From Tricholoma matsutake (taxonomy: Eukaryota > Basidiomycota > Agaricomycetes > Agaricales > Tricholomataceae), in NCBI GenBank assembly GCA_026075535.2, contig AP026540.1:12090001-12154000 (forward strand): a DNA stretch of 64,000 nucleotides, given 5' to 3'. The stretch's first letter is position 1. Each line of letters begins with the position of its first letter. Of the stretch, positions 54,365-64,000 are shown piece by piece. The position numbers and the translations under genes were made by a program. Below the pieces are notes generated by a model. That model ran no database searches and was not told where the DNA came from. It saw only the letters and a program-made list of their open reading frames with translations.

Positions 54365-55802
54365 TAGTGTTTAAAGGTCCAGTCCATAGGACCGGGAAAA
54401 GACTGAAGACCGAACTGAACTGACACATGGTCCGGTCCATTTTTCGGTTGCGGTTGCTTACTTTCGAGCTCAGTCCGGTTGCCAGTTGCCTTGTTTTGAA
54501 AATATTTAAAAACCGTTACAAAACCGGTTGCAATCAGTTGCAATCAGTTTTCTCGCAGTATATACAATGTACTATGTACCTGCTTAGAAGTAAGAAATTA
54601 TAACTAACATAAGTACTAATCATAACTATTTATCATACGGTTACACTACATTACACTACAATTACATGCAGTGGGACAAGTCGGGGTAGTTATTTGGCGG
54701 GTACTTATATACCCTGTGGCCATGCACAGACCATGTGGTCATGTGCTCCTGAAAAAAAGAAAAGTGGCACCATTGCCAGATGACTCCCACGACAACAAAC
54801 AACTCCCACAACTCCCATCCCATCTGTCCACCACCACCATCAACACATGCACACCACCTGCCCCAAAACCACCGCCAATGAACGAATGCAAAGCAGATGG
54901 CCCAAATGACGACCAGCATCGTTTGGGCTGTCGGGTATGATTTTTTTGTTTAATCTTATTTCAATTACTAATAATTCTTTTTGTAGTGTCTCTTTTGCAA
55001 ACGATGTTGCCTAGACATGACGCAACGCACCTGGGCCCTCACCATACCCATGCCCTACATCACCACTGTGAGCCTCTGTTTGGAGGGTGGCAATGGGTCC
55101 CATTTCTGGACAATGACAACGACACAACAATGTGGCACCAACACGCCGCCGTGCTGCCATGTCACAGCACCACCATGCCACCATGCTGACGACCATGGGG
55201 GGACAACAAACAAGAACGCGAACAGGGAGGATGACAGGGAGAAGACAACAATGACAGCAAAAACGGGAGCGTGGCAACAGGGAGGAGACGATGAACGCCA
55301 GCACGGGGACAACAACATGGGGATGACAGACGACAACACGAGGACGACAAATGACAATGCAGGGACAACGAACGATGGGGCTGACCATAATGAATACCCG
55401 GGACAACGTACGACGCCCCGCTCTCACTGCAAACATGAGTCTGTGGGTTCTTTTTTCTTTTTCTTTTCTTTCTTTCGTTGTGATGGACGCACCTTACAGG
55501 TGTTGTTCGCTCTTTTTTTTTTCTTTCTTTCTATTAGCAACACCCCATCGCTGCGAGCACCTGCTTGCAGGGTGTGTTGTAATTAGTTGTATTTAATATA
55601 TAGTAAAATTAAAATATGTATTGAAAATTGCTGGAAAAACCAGTGGCAACTGGTTTTTCAAGGGCAACCAAACTGACTAGGACCGGTCCTAGTCGGTTCG
55701 GTTGCAGTTGCCCTAAGTTGGGCACCAGTTGCAACCAGTTGTGGTTGCCGGTTGCCCATCTTGGGGTCGAAAAACCAGACCAAACCGGACCTTAAAACAC
55801 TA
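54365..55802. mobile_element. hAT-type non-autonomous element carrying a hairpin-intron module
   Basis: The left end TAGTGTTTAAAGGTCCAGTCC and right end CCGGACCTTAAAACACTA are inverted relatives of the complete element at 61718. The ends are followed inward by GGTTGC/CCAGTTGCAACC-rich zones. No target duplication can be checked on the right because a copia LTR begins 2 bp beyond. Confidence 0.7.
54770..55580 (+). other. Hairpin-intron module, locus 3
   Basis: Same order as at 44040: CAC/CCA-rich stretch, hairpin GCCCAAA..TTTGGGC (54899-54929), GTATGA donor-like site, T-rich segment with TTACTAAT branch and TTTTTGTAG acceptor, then TGAGCCTCTGTTTGGAGGGTGG and, at 55553-55575, GCGAGCACCTGCTTGCAGGG. 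A 189-residue frame (55017-55586) is Thr/Asp/Asn-rich, of low complexity, and not recognised. Confidence 0.45.
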
Positions 55803-55804
55803 GT

Positions 55805-56021
55805 TGTTACAGACATTCCAAGGTAGTGGGAGTATGAGTGGGAGAGCGAGTTCTTAGGATTGAGATAGTGGGTGTAAAGCACAGAGAGGAATGTCTCTCA
55901 TTCTCCTATACTACAGTCTACATATGTTGCAACTTATAAATAGACCTTATTCCAATAATGGAACCAGTACTCAGACATGGCTAGGCTGACTGCAGGTGCA
56001 TGCAAGCACCTGATCCCAACA
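55805..56021 (-). repeat. copia-2 3' LTR (217 bp)
   Basis: On the coding strand it begins TGTTGGGATCAGG and ends CTGTAACA, preceded by the polypurine tract GCTTGAGGGGGAGTG (56022-56036), all typical for fungal and plant copia elements. Confidence 0.85.
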
Positions 56022-57480
56022 CTCCCCCTCAAGCCTATCATGGTCTGAGTGGGGGAAATGATTAGGTAAATAGAATAAAATTTGTTCAGGTGCATTAAAA
56101 CCTCTATGTGGTGGAAAACCCTGTGGGTAAAACCTACTCACATGCAAGGAAAGCTACTGAGTTATTGTGTTGACTGAATTCCCATCTCCGCCTATGTCAC
56201 ATAAATTTAGGCTTTTGTAAAACCTTTGTTAATATGTCCACTGTTTGTTCTGGGTCATGACAGTTTTGAATATCAAGTGCTTTGTCAGTTACTAGATGAC
56301 AAATGGCAATATGTTTTGATCATTGATGAAATTGTGGGTTGTGTATTAATGTTACAGACCCTTTGTTGTCACCTTTACTTTTGGTCAGTAATTTTTGTGG
56401 ATATCCAAGTTCACCATACAAGTTTCTTAGCCAAGTTGCCTTGCGTCCAGCTTCTGACAATGCTACATATTCCACTTCTGTTGAGGAAAGGGCAATCACA
56501 GTTGTTTCTTTGATTTCCATGTGATTGCTCCCCCTGCTGCTAGAAAAACATAGCCAGTTGTGGATTTGTGGTTGTCTGCATATCCATGGAAGAGGTTGTT
56601 GATTTCAGTCTCATCTTGAGATTTTTTATAAGTTATCCCTAGAGTTTTTGTACCTGCTATGTACCAAAGTATCTGGTTTATTGCACCATGGTGTTGAGAA
56701 CCCGGGTTAGCTGTGTAGGTGGCTAGTTTATTAACTGCATAGGTAATATCTGGTGTTGTGGAATTTGCTAAGAATTGCAGACTCCCCAATAATCTCACAT
56801 AGGAATTACTGCAATTAGGTTCATTGTCGTCTGGATTAAGTACTAGCTTAATATTTGGATCCATTGGCATGCTGACAGGGTTTGTCAACCATTTCTAATA
56901 TTCTCCATATATCTCTGCTGAGGAATAGTTATGGAGTTGTCAGTTTGCATAATTTCAATGCCAACAATTTTACTTGGTTCTCCAAGGTCAGTAACTTCCC
57001 ATTCTGAGTTGAGAGTTTTCTTCATATGGTCCATCATTATATCAGATGAAGCAAAGAGTAGTGAGTCATCCACCCAGACAGCCATTATTCCAAAGTCATT
57101 GCCTATGCACATGGATCTGAAAGTAAGCATTCATAATTGTGGGCCTTGAGTTTCTCATCAAGTTTGTTATTCCACTCACATGCTCCATTCTGACAACTGG
57201 CAAAAATGTTTCCATATAATTGTATCTGGGTTGTTGAGCACATCCTTTCACCACTAGTCTCATGACTTCCCCTTCCTTATTTCATTTCTCAATAAAGACC
57301 CATTTGTTACTGATTGGAACTGTATTGGGAGGTTTCTGGACAAGTTCCCAAGTCCCCTTCTCTGTCAATGAATCCAACCCTACTTTCATGGCCTTTTGCC
57401 ATTCAGGCCAGTCAGGGGAATTTTGAGCATCCTTGAGACTCATAAGTTCATCACTGGCTATAATTGTGTAGACTTCAAAT
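56022..57480 (-). pseudogene. copia-2 reverse transcriptase and RNase H remnant
   Basis: Minus strand order: [21 protein letters not shown] (RT start), METFLPVVR, then VWVDDSLLFASS (catalytic YVDD block with V-W before), DLGEPSKIVGIEI, YVRLLGSLQFLANSTTPDI, then RNase H with GYVFLAAGGAITWKSKKQ and ALSSTEVEYVALSEAG. Frame breaks occur near 57130-57280, 56885 and 56500. The 5' part is missing: homology to copia-1 stops abruptly at about 57480. The two remnants belong to the same family. Confidence 0.88.
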
Positions 57481-59150
57481 ATATGGCATGTTTGACTGGC
57501 AGTTCTTGGATGGTGCTCTTGAATCATGGCCTCTTTCATATCTGGGTGATACCCAAACACTGTGCCTTGATGCCTCCAACTGGTATCTCACACCCTGTAA
57601 GGACACTCCAGGCAAACACAATACTCCATTCCACAATGGTGTGGACCCCCATCATATTCTAACCAAAATGATGTTGGGATCTACAGGCCTTACTTTTATA
57701 CATGCTGAGGACAATCAAGTACGGTATTACAGAAGCCACTGAAACACCAATGGGGAGAGGAGGTATGGATCCTGGCCTATCATCTTTCGGACTAACCTGC
57801 AATCCTTCGGTTTGAAAAATGCAGACCCCAAATGTTTCATGTTGGCAACCTTGTCGAGATCCAGCTGTCCTTTGTTAGGGTTCCTCTTAAAGAAAAACAC
57901 CGATGGGTGCTCGTTGTCCTGAGATCCATGGCGCTGCTGGACAGATGGTTCAGCATGGTATGCTGGCAGTCAACCCAGTTTAAGGAGCACTTACACATTT
58001 TCCTTTTGTTACAGCAGAAATGCTCCATCGAATGCCCTGCCCCATTGATTGTACTGAAGAGGCGGATCAGATATGAACTGGAGGAGGAAGTCAATCGATG
58101 CATGGGTAAGGATAAGGTTATGGACTTGGACTAGCATGTTTTAAGCCCTGGAAAACTCTAGTCTCCTCATTTTTATTCCAATGCCACTTTTCATATCTAA
58201 GTTACTTTTCCTGGAGGTCCCTTATCATGTACTGCAGGTTTCTCCATGTTCTGTGCCTGCCCCTGTCAACAGCTTCATTTGGGATGAATGGGAGTTGATG
58301 TGATTGCCTCAGATGCCTCGAGTGGATATTTTAGTTGCATCCATGTTGACTAAGACATGAAAGCTACTGCCTAAAGCCTTGCTGCTCACCCCTCTCTCTC
58401 TCAATGATCTTTACCATGGCCCCCATTTGCGCTATGTGTGGCCTCATTGTAATCATGCTGGAGTCCTGCCAATGCAAGCTTCATAACTATTGCATGTGTG
58501 GTTGGGCAAGACTTCCTGGTGTGTGCTGACGAGCTGCATTGTAGAATCAGATATGTGCTACTGCCAATTGGACAAGCCACATGGACCTCTGTGTGCAAGT
58601 GAGCAAGATGCTCCACTGGAAAGAGCCTTTACATTCACTGTGGGGCATGTTCCACACCTTCATCTCAGATAGGGCCAACGTGGTATGCCCACACTTGAAC
58701 TGTATTACAGGTTTTGATTAATGCTGTGTTCTAAGCTGGAGCCCTTGTCTACCTGGCTGCTTTCTGAACTGATATCCAGAGTCCCAAATCCCAACTACCA
58801 TCCTCACCTCAAGCTCAGATTTTTTGAGTCTGTGGATGGCTCCTTGTCATGGAAAGTCACAGGCATCAAGAAAGTAGTGGGATCTCACACACCTATCACA
58901 GATGCCATGGACATGGGTTCAGAGGAAGTAGGCCATGGCTTACTGTTGAAATGGGTGCCTGGTGGAGAGGCTATCATCCATCGTGCCGCCGATCTGGAGA
59001 CAGAGCAGGAACCACACATTACATGGCTAGAAGCAAGGCTCTTGCATAACAATCTAATTATGGTGATTATTACAGACATTCCTTTGACAAACACAGCTGT
59101 GAAGGAATACACGTTGGTGAATGCCATCTTGTGCAATCAATGAGTGAGGG
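57481..59150 (+). pseudogene. Degenerate host-like gene copy
   Basis: Coding blocks on the plus strand in changing frames: DASNWYLTPCKDTPGKHNTP, FIHAEDNQVRYYRSH (then TGA), FRTNLQSFGLKNADP, FHVGNLVEIQLSFVRVPLKE, WVLVVLRSMALLD, and at 58721-59143 a 140-residue frame ending LVNAILCNQ. The first blocks resemble a repetitive hypothetical family of Agaricomycetes that I know only by pattern and cannot name. Possible introns remain (GTAAGG at about 58106). The copia-2 boundary cuts its 5' side. Confidence 0.4.
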
Positions 59151-59334
59151 AGATATGGAAAATGTATAAAGATCTATGGGCTGGTTAGTTCGACGAACAG
59201 AAAAAGTGACAGGCTATAAACTAGGTTACCCGTGATGGAAGGACTTATGAGGCATAATGGGGCTGATGGGACTGTTGTGTCATGGAATGAGTGGATGGTG
59301 TATATGGGAAATATGGGCTGTTTAATTTAAGATT

Positions 59335-59354
59335 AATAAAAACTGAGTCCAGAG

Positions 59355-59373
<19 letters not shown>
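59335..59373 (+). other. AATAAA signal followed by a 19-nt poly(A) tract
   Basis: AATAAA (59335-59340) stands 14 nt before 19 consecutive A residues (59355-59373), then a mixed GA tract. This is the 3' end expected of a retroposed mRNA, SINE or LINE. Confidence 0.55.
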
Positions 59374-59385
<12 letters not shown>

Positions 59386-61717
59386 GTGTACCATCAATAG
59401 AGACAAAAAATATGGGCCTTAGAGTGATACCAGGCATGGGGTGAGCTTGTTAACGGTCCGAAGAATATGTTTGTGAAAGAATGAACGCTCTCTGTTGCTC
59501 AGGGAACATTGAAGAGAGAACTGCGGACTTCATGAATTCAAATATGGTAACACCTGGGCCAACAGTAACAGATCCTGGTGAGCCCCAAGTTGACAATACA
59601 AAACTGAAGCCGTAATGTGAAGCATTTGAACACAAACAAAACAAGAGGCCAAGACAGCCTTGACCTTGAAAGGGCTTATGTTGACAAAGGAGAAATGAGC
59701 TGACACCTGGTTGAGCTCATTGGACCATCCTGAAAGGACATGTCCAGGAAGAGGAAGAGTGCCTCACAACTGTTGGTGAGTGCTTTAAAGAAAAAGAAAA
59801 AAGAACCTGTGAAAATCAAAATCAAAAAATCAAATGAAGGCAGTAATATGAAGGCGAGGAGAGCGGTTTTGGGCAATAGGACCCCTTAGAAAACAGCACT
59901 TTATTTGTATGTATTTGACTTAGTCATGGCTCGGATGGCTCAAATGGCTCAAATGCTCAATTCAAGCCAAACATTCATCAACATTCCAAGTTCTGGCCCA
60001 GCGCATCGAGAGACCCATTCCAAGCCTTGGAATCAAGTATACATAAACTAAATGGTTGAAGCCTTAAATTTTGTTATGCATCAGGTCAATTACACACCTT
60101 TGCCCTCTACAAATGGCCTCACTATACTGAAAACACGTCTCTGCAGATATCTCAATACTAACTTCTGGCAATGACCATCAACTGCTGCGAGCACCAGGAG
60201 TGACGGGAGTGCACAATTCGACAAAATATCGAAAGCCAACACCTCTAGATCCTACCAAGTACAGCCTCCTATGTGAGCGTCCATATTTCTAATGTCGGCA
60301 AAGAGTTGAACTTCTTGTTTGGCCCTATCAGACATCTTGATCATGCTTGTATCCATAAAACTGCCAATGGGTTCGGGGGAAAAAATGTATTAAATTAAAT
60401 ACAGTTCCCAGTATTCCGTGAAACATACATGAGTGGCGCACCATTCAACATATCCGCCTATCATATAAGATGGGGATTTGACATTCTCTATCGCACCCCT
60501 AACCAATATCACTGAACATGCCTAAAGCATCTACAAAACCATCCAGGTTCTTTCCCCTATTACTGCTTTCATCCTTGGCTTACACACCGTCAATTTAGAA
60601 CTAACAAAGACATGCCCTCCAAGGCTAAACCCCCCAAGTAAGTACTGAGCTTCATTTTAATGTCAACTGATCCTTATCCCTATGCCAATCTGACCATGCA
60701 TTTCTTAGATTGAATTTTGACTTTGCTGCATAGGTGTCAGAATAAATTCATCATGGGCACATTGATTGCTGTGCTCCAGGCTTGTTGCAAGTGAGCTGGG
60801 TGGTGATTCTTTGTCAGTATTTACCTCATATGCGCACCCCAAAATTGATGATTTCCTGCTCACTTAGGCCTAAATTTTCAGAGAAGAGAAAGCAAAGGAC
60901 AATCAATTTGAGCTTGCCCAAAATGTACATTTGATGGCCTGTACCAGAGCCACAGGATCTGCTGACTGACTTTGCCTCAGCAAATTTGTTGTGTTGGCCC
61001 TCTGCAAGAGAAGAAAGGGAGTAAATGCAAGCCCAATCCCACCACAGCATTTTGCCTGCAGTGTCAATCATGTATTTATCACTTCTGCTTAACCGGTTTT
61101 GACCTAATCTTATCTTTTTGTCACTCAGAGCTATATTGGACAGAGCTATGCAAGAAGCTAGCACCAGTAATAAATGCACCAAATTTGGCACCATGGAGTG
61201 AGTCTCTTCCACAGAGCCATTGACATGTTAACTTACACCCAGACCACAAGCAAACAAGCGCCCCAGGTAAGTGAAGGGCCAGATCAGCTTCTTCTTTTCA
61301 GGGTAAACACTCACCGCTTACCCTCAGACGTCTCATTGTAAAGACTGAGAAGGCTGCTGCCAGGCAAGCACTTATGAATGAGCTACCAGTCACTGATCCT
61401 CACCCAGCTTACAGTGCCCCTCGTAAACCAATCAAGCCTAAGAAAGCAGCTGTGCAGTCAGATGCCAGCACCCTGAAAGCCAAGTTCTGTCCTTGTCCTA
61501 CTGTCGTGGCTCTTAACTCACCATTTCCATATCATACAGGCCAGCCCCTTTGCCAGCACTTTTGGCAATGTTGGACTCCGAGCTCCCTACCATTGCTGAG
61601 TAAGCAACTGCAATGCATCGACATGCCACATTCCAAACCCCCCCTTTCTTCAGATTAATAGCCTTGTACCAGTCCTCCAAACACCTTCAAACTGCAACTG
61701 GAGATGACAATTTTATG
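59374..61717. other. Unassigned stretch
   Basis: No domain recognised on either strand. A 94-residue plus-strand frame (61374-61658) follows an intron-like GTAAGT...TTCAG segment at 61267-61302, and a 128-residue minus-strand frame lies at 60826-61212. Neither resembles a known protein. Confidence 0.4.
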
Positions 61718-62295
61718 TAGTGCTTTGAGGTCTGGTCCTAAGGACCAGAAAAGGACCAGAAACTGGACCAGACCATAACCGGTTACATAGGACCGCTGGT
61801 TACAGTCCTAGTTAAATGTAAACAAAAAAACTGCAGAAAACTGGTTCAAATAAACCAGTCTTAACCAGTTTAGACCAGTTCAGCTATGTCCATACATAGC
61901 CACGTTCAGGAGCTACAAAATGACCAAAAAGTTAAGCAAATTGGTCAAGAATTGAGTGAGATATCATCAAAACCGACTTTGAATGCAAGTTTGATGATAT
62001 CAAACTTGGTTTTAATGATATCTCACTTGTTTCTTGGCCGATTTGCATAACTTTTTGAATCTTTTGTTCGCATCCTGTAGGGGAACATGTGAAAAAAGTG
62101 GTTATGACCGGTTATTACTGGTGTGGACTGCAGTTCAGTTATGAACCAGTCATGACTGGTTACAGTCAATTTTTTGCAGTTTTTTTTGGTCCTGGTCTGG
62201 TTATTTGGCCATTTCCTTTTATAGATAACTGGTCCAGTTATCGGTTCACCCAAAAAAGGCAAAAAAACCGGACCAGACCAGACCTCGAAGCACTA
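61718..62295. mobile_element. Complete hAT MITE (578 bp)
   Basis: Inverted ends TAGTGCTTTGAGGTCTGGTCC and GGACCAGACCAGACCTCGAAG then CACTA. The flanks ATTTTATG (61710-61717) and ATTTCATG (62296-62303) match at 7 of 8 positions, an 8-bp target duplication as in hAT elements, whose termini also start TAGNG. The interior is non-coding, with a TGATATC-rich centre. It defines the family whose fragments lie at 1116, 10464, 26990 and 54365. Confidence 0.85.
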
Positions 62296-64000
62296 ATTTC
62301 ATGCCATAAGCCCTTCTCCTATTCTTTTAGTATTCCTGCTTATCACCCTTTACAGGGATGGCAACCCACATATTGTGGAGTGCTCAAATGTGGAGCCTAC
62401 ATCTGAGGGTGGAGATGACAAGTCTGATGCAAACATGGCAGATAATGAATCAGATGCCATGTGGGATGGGATAGAGGAAGATTTGAAGAATGTATGAAAC
62501 TTCCGCTCCTATTTTAGTTCTGTCAATAATATCAGATGGATGCTAGTGTTTCTCAAGGGCTGCCAATGGCAACAACACTGATGCTGGTGATGCTTCGCTT
62601 CTCACTGAAGATGACAGCTTATGGTCATGATCGGGGGCCTGTAAGACCCATTGCTTATGTCCATTTACAAGGGCCTTCCACACCTGCCATAAGTGTGGCT
62701 AGTGTTAGCTGGTGGACGTGTCCCTAACCTTGAGCACTAGACGACTGTGTGAGGTTCGGCCTTTTTTGGGCATGGCTGACTCTGCCCGCACCACATTCAC
62801 CAACATTTGCAAACAACTTCAGGAAGGCGTAAAACGGTACAGTTCATCATGGCTTTCACACAGCTCCATATGTTCAACATAATCTCTCTTCCAGCTTCCT
62901 TTTACAGGCCTTGCAATTTGTCAAGTCTGGGCAATATGTTAATATGGCCCCCAAGTGGATCCCAAGCACTTATATGCACACAACTACTGCCTGAAGAACG
63001 CCATTGACTATAGGAATAATGACTGGAACCACCACCAAAAGCTCCCTTCTCTCGCCTTGTGAAGGCAGTCCCCGCCATACTCCATGGAATATGCACAAAA
63101 TCACCATTGCCCCATTTACACAGGAAATGAGAAGGGATACATTGCTTTGGGGCCTCATTCTAGACTTCCATATCATTGCTGGCTTGACCACGTCCCTTGG
63201 CTTCACATTCAGCACTTGGGCCAAAGGCCATGGAGATAGCCAAAATACATGTGCATCTTCCTGAACCCTCACACTTGTGACAGCTCAGGGCCATTGCAGC
63301 TTATGTGTCTAGCTCTACCTTAATATTGAAGTCAAATGTTTTGAAGTCTGTTTCTTCTCCATTGCTTGCCAAGAGTGCCATAGGAGGTTATGCTGCTTCT
63401 AAGGGTTTTGATGACCACAGCAAGTGAAAGCTCGTAATGCCCACACTTTATGTAATATTCAACCCTTTTGTACAGTCCCCATATATGATGGTCGTGCAAC
63501 AAGTGATAGGCTGGCATTCTCCTTTTCTGACATGGATTTCAGACATTTGTCCTCCTGGACACTGTATAAAGATGGGCCAATAAGAACTGCTGTTTGAATC
63601 TGTTGTATTGGTTGGTTACACTTTGAGCACATACCTCGTGCCCACTGGTTGTGTCTTATCGTCCAATATCCAGTTCATAATTATCTTAGCAACCCCCAAT
63701 CTTATGTAGATCGCCCATTCCACCCAACAAATGGTTTCTACCCATACACTCCTGTACATAGCTCGAACACTTCCAGTAGCTTGTCCCAAAACTTTCTACA
63801 ATATGTGTCATAGTGTTAAAAAAATGAGTTTCTAGAAATTACCCACAGTTTTTTGTCCCAAATCAGAATTGCCTTTTACAGCTGTTTCACCATGGAGGAA
63901 TCATGGAGGCAGACAACCCCTACTCACACACATCTGTTTCTGCCTCAATGACAAACTGGATTCTCGCTTTGCTTTGGCTTTAGGCCTGTGGCTTAATGGC
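62296..64000. other. Unassigned stretch to window end
   Basis: Short frames only. A Glu/Asp-rich piece (GGDDKSDANMADNESDAMW) reads on the plus strand at about 62405-62465 and ends at a stop. No family is recognised. The region may be decayed genic sequence. Confidence 0.4.

Noticed and set aside
61718..62303. Treating the 1116, 10464, 26990 and 54365 elements as complete copies
   Set aside because: Only 61718-62295 has both ends and a target duplication. The others lack an end or a duplication.

Overview
This 64 kb window is eukaryotic and almost certainly fungal. I infer a filamentous basidiomycete, probably an Agaricomycete, from three things: chromodomain-bearing Ty3/gypsy elements, about 50-60 nt introns with CTRAY-like branch sites, and a fungal Crinkler-type gene. 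The species cannot be named from the sequence. The window is a transposon graveyard. I find one gene that looks intact (a Crinkler NTPase-nuclease gene, 51068-48695, minus strand). The rest is transposable elements, repeats, pseudogenes and unassigned DNA.

Layout. 1-1352: unassigned DNA with a perfect hairpin and a hAT-like end. 1353-3642: Ty1/copia remnant. 3643-9689: complete but mutated Ty3/gypsy element (gypsy-1) with 426-bp LTRs. 9690-9876: tyrosine-recombinase relic. 11032-14234: 3.2-kb inverted duplication with two 1531-bp arms around a 141-bp spacer. 14680-16850: hairpin repeats and a Ulp1-like pseudogene. 17237-17802: two foldback MITEs. 18357-26550: a gypsy gag split by a second gypsy element (gypsy-2, 19025-26347, target duplication GAACA) that carries an extra transmembrane ORF after pol. 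26556-31205: hAT ends, tandem duplications, palindromes and a minisatellite. 31205-32930: 5'-truncated gypsy-3 with 3' LTR. 33350-35420: low-complexity hairpin/intron modules. 37448-46158: long-terminal-inverted-repeat element whose right arm is split by a hAT-like insertion (43297-45707, target duplication TATACCAA). 47615-48301: solo LTR (target duplication CATCC). 48695-51068: Crinkler gene. 51374-53061: TIR element just upstream of it. 54365-55802: hAT-type element carrying another module. 55805-57480: copia 3' remnant with LTR. 57481-59373: degenerate gene copy ending in a poly(A) tract. 61718-62295: complete short hAT MITE.

Two themes link the parts. First, decay is strongly CpG-directed. 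The gypsy-2 LTR pair differs by about 27 transitions and no transversion, nearly all at CG versus TG/CA sites, and almost every premature stop in the element ORFs is TGA where an arginine CGA is expected. This fits cytosine methylation or a RIP-like process. Second, elements are stacked inside each other, and four insertions keep identifiable target duplications, so the order of events can be read. All comparisons were made by eye, and counts are approximate.
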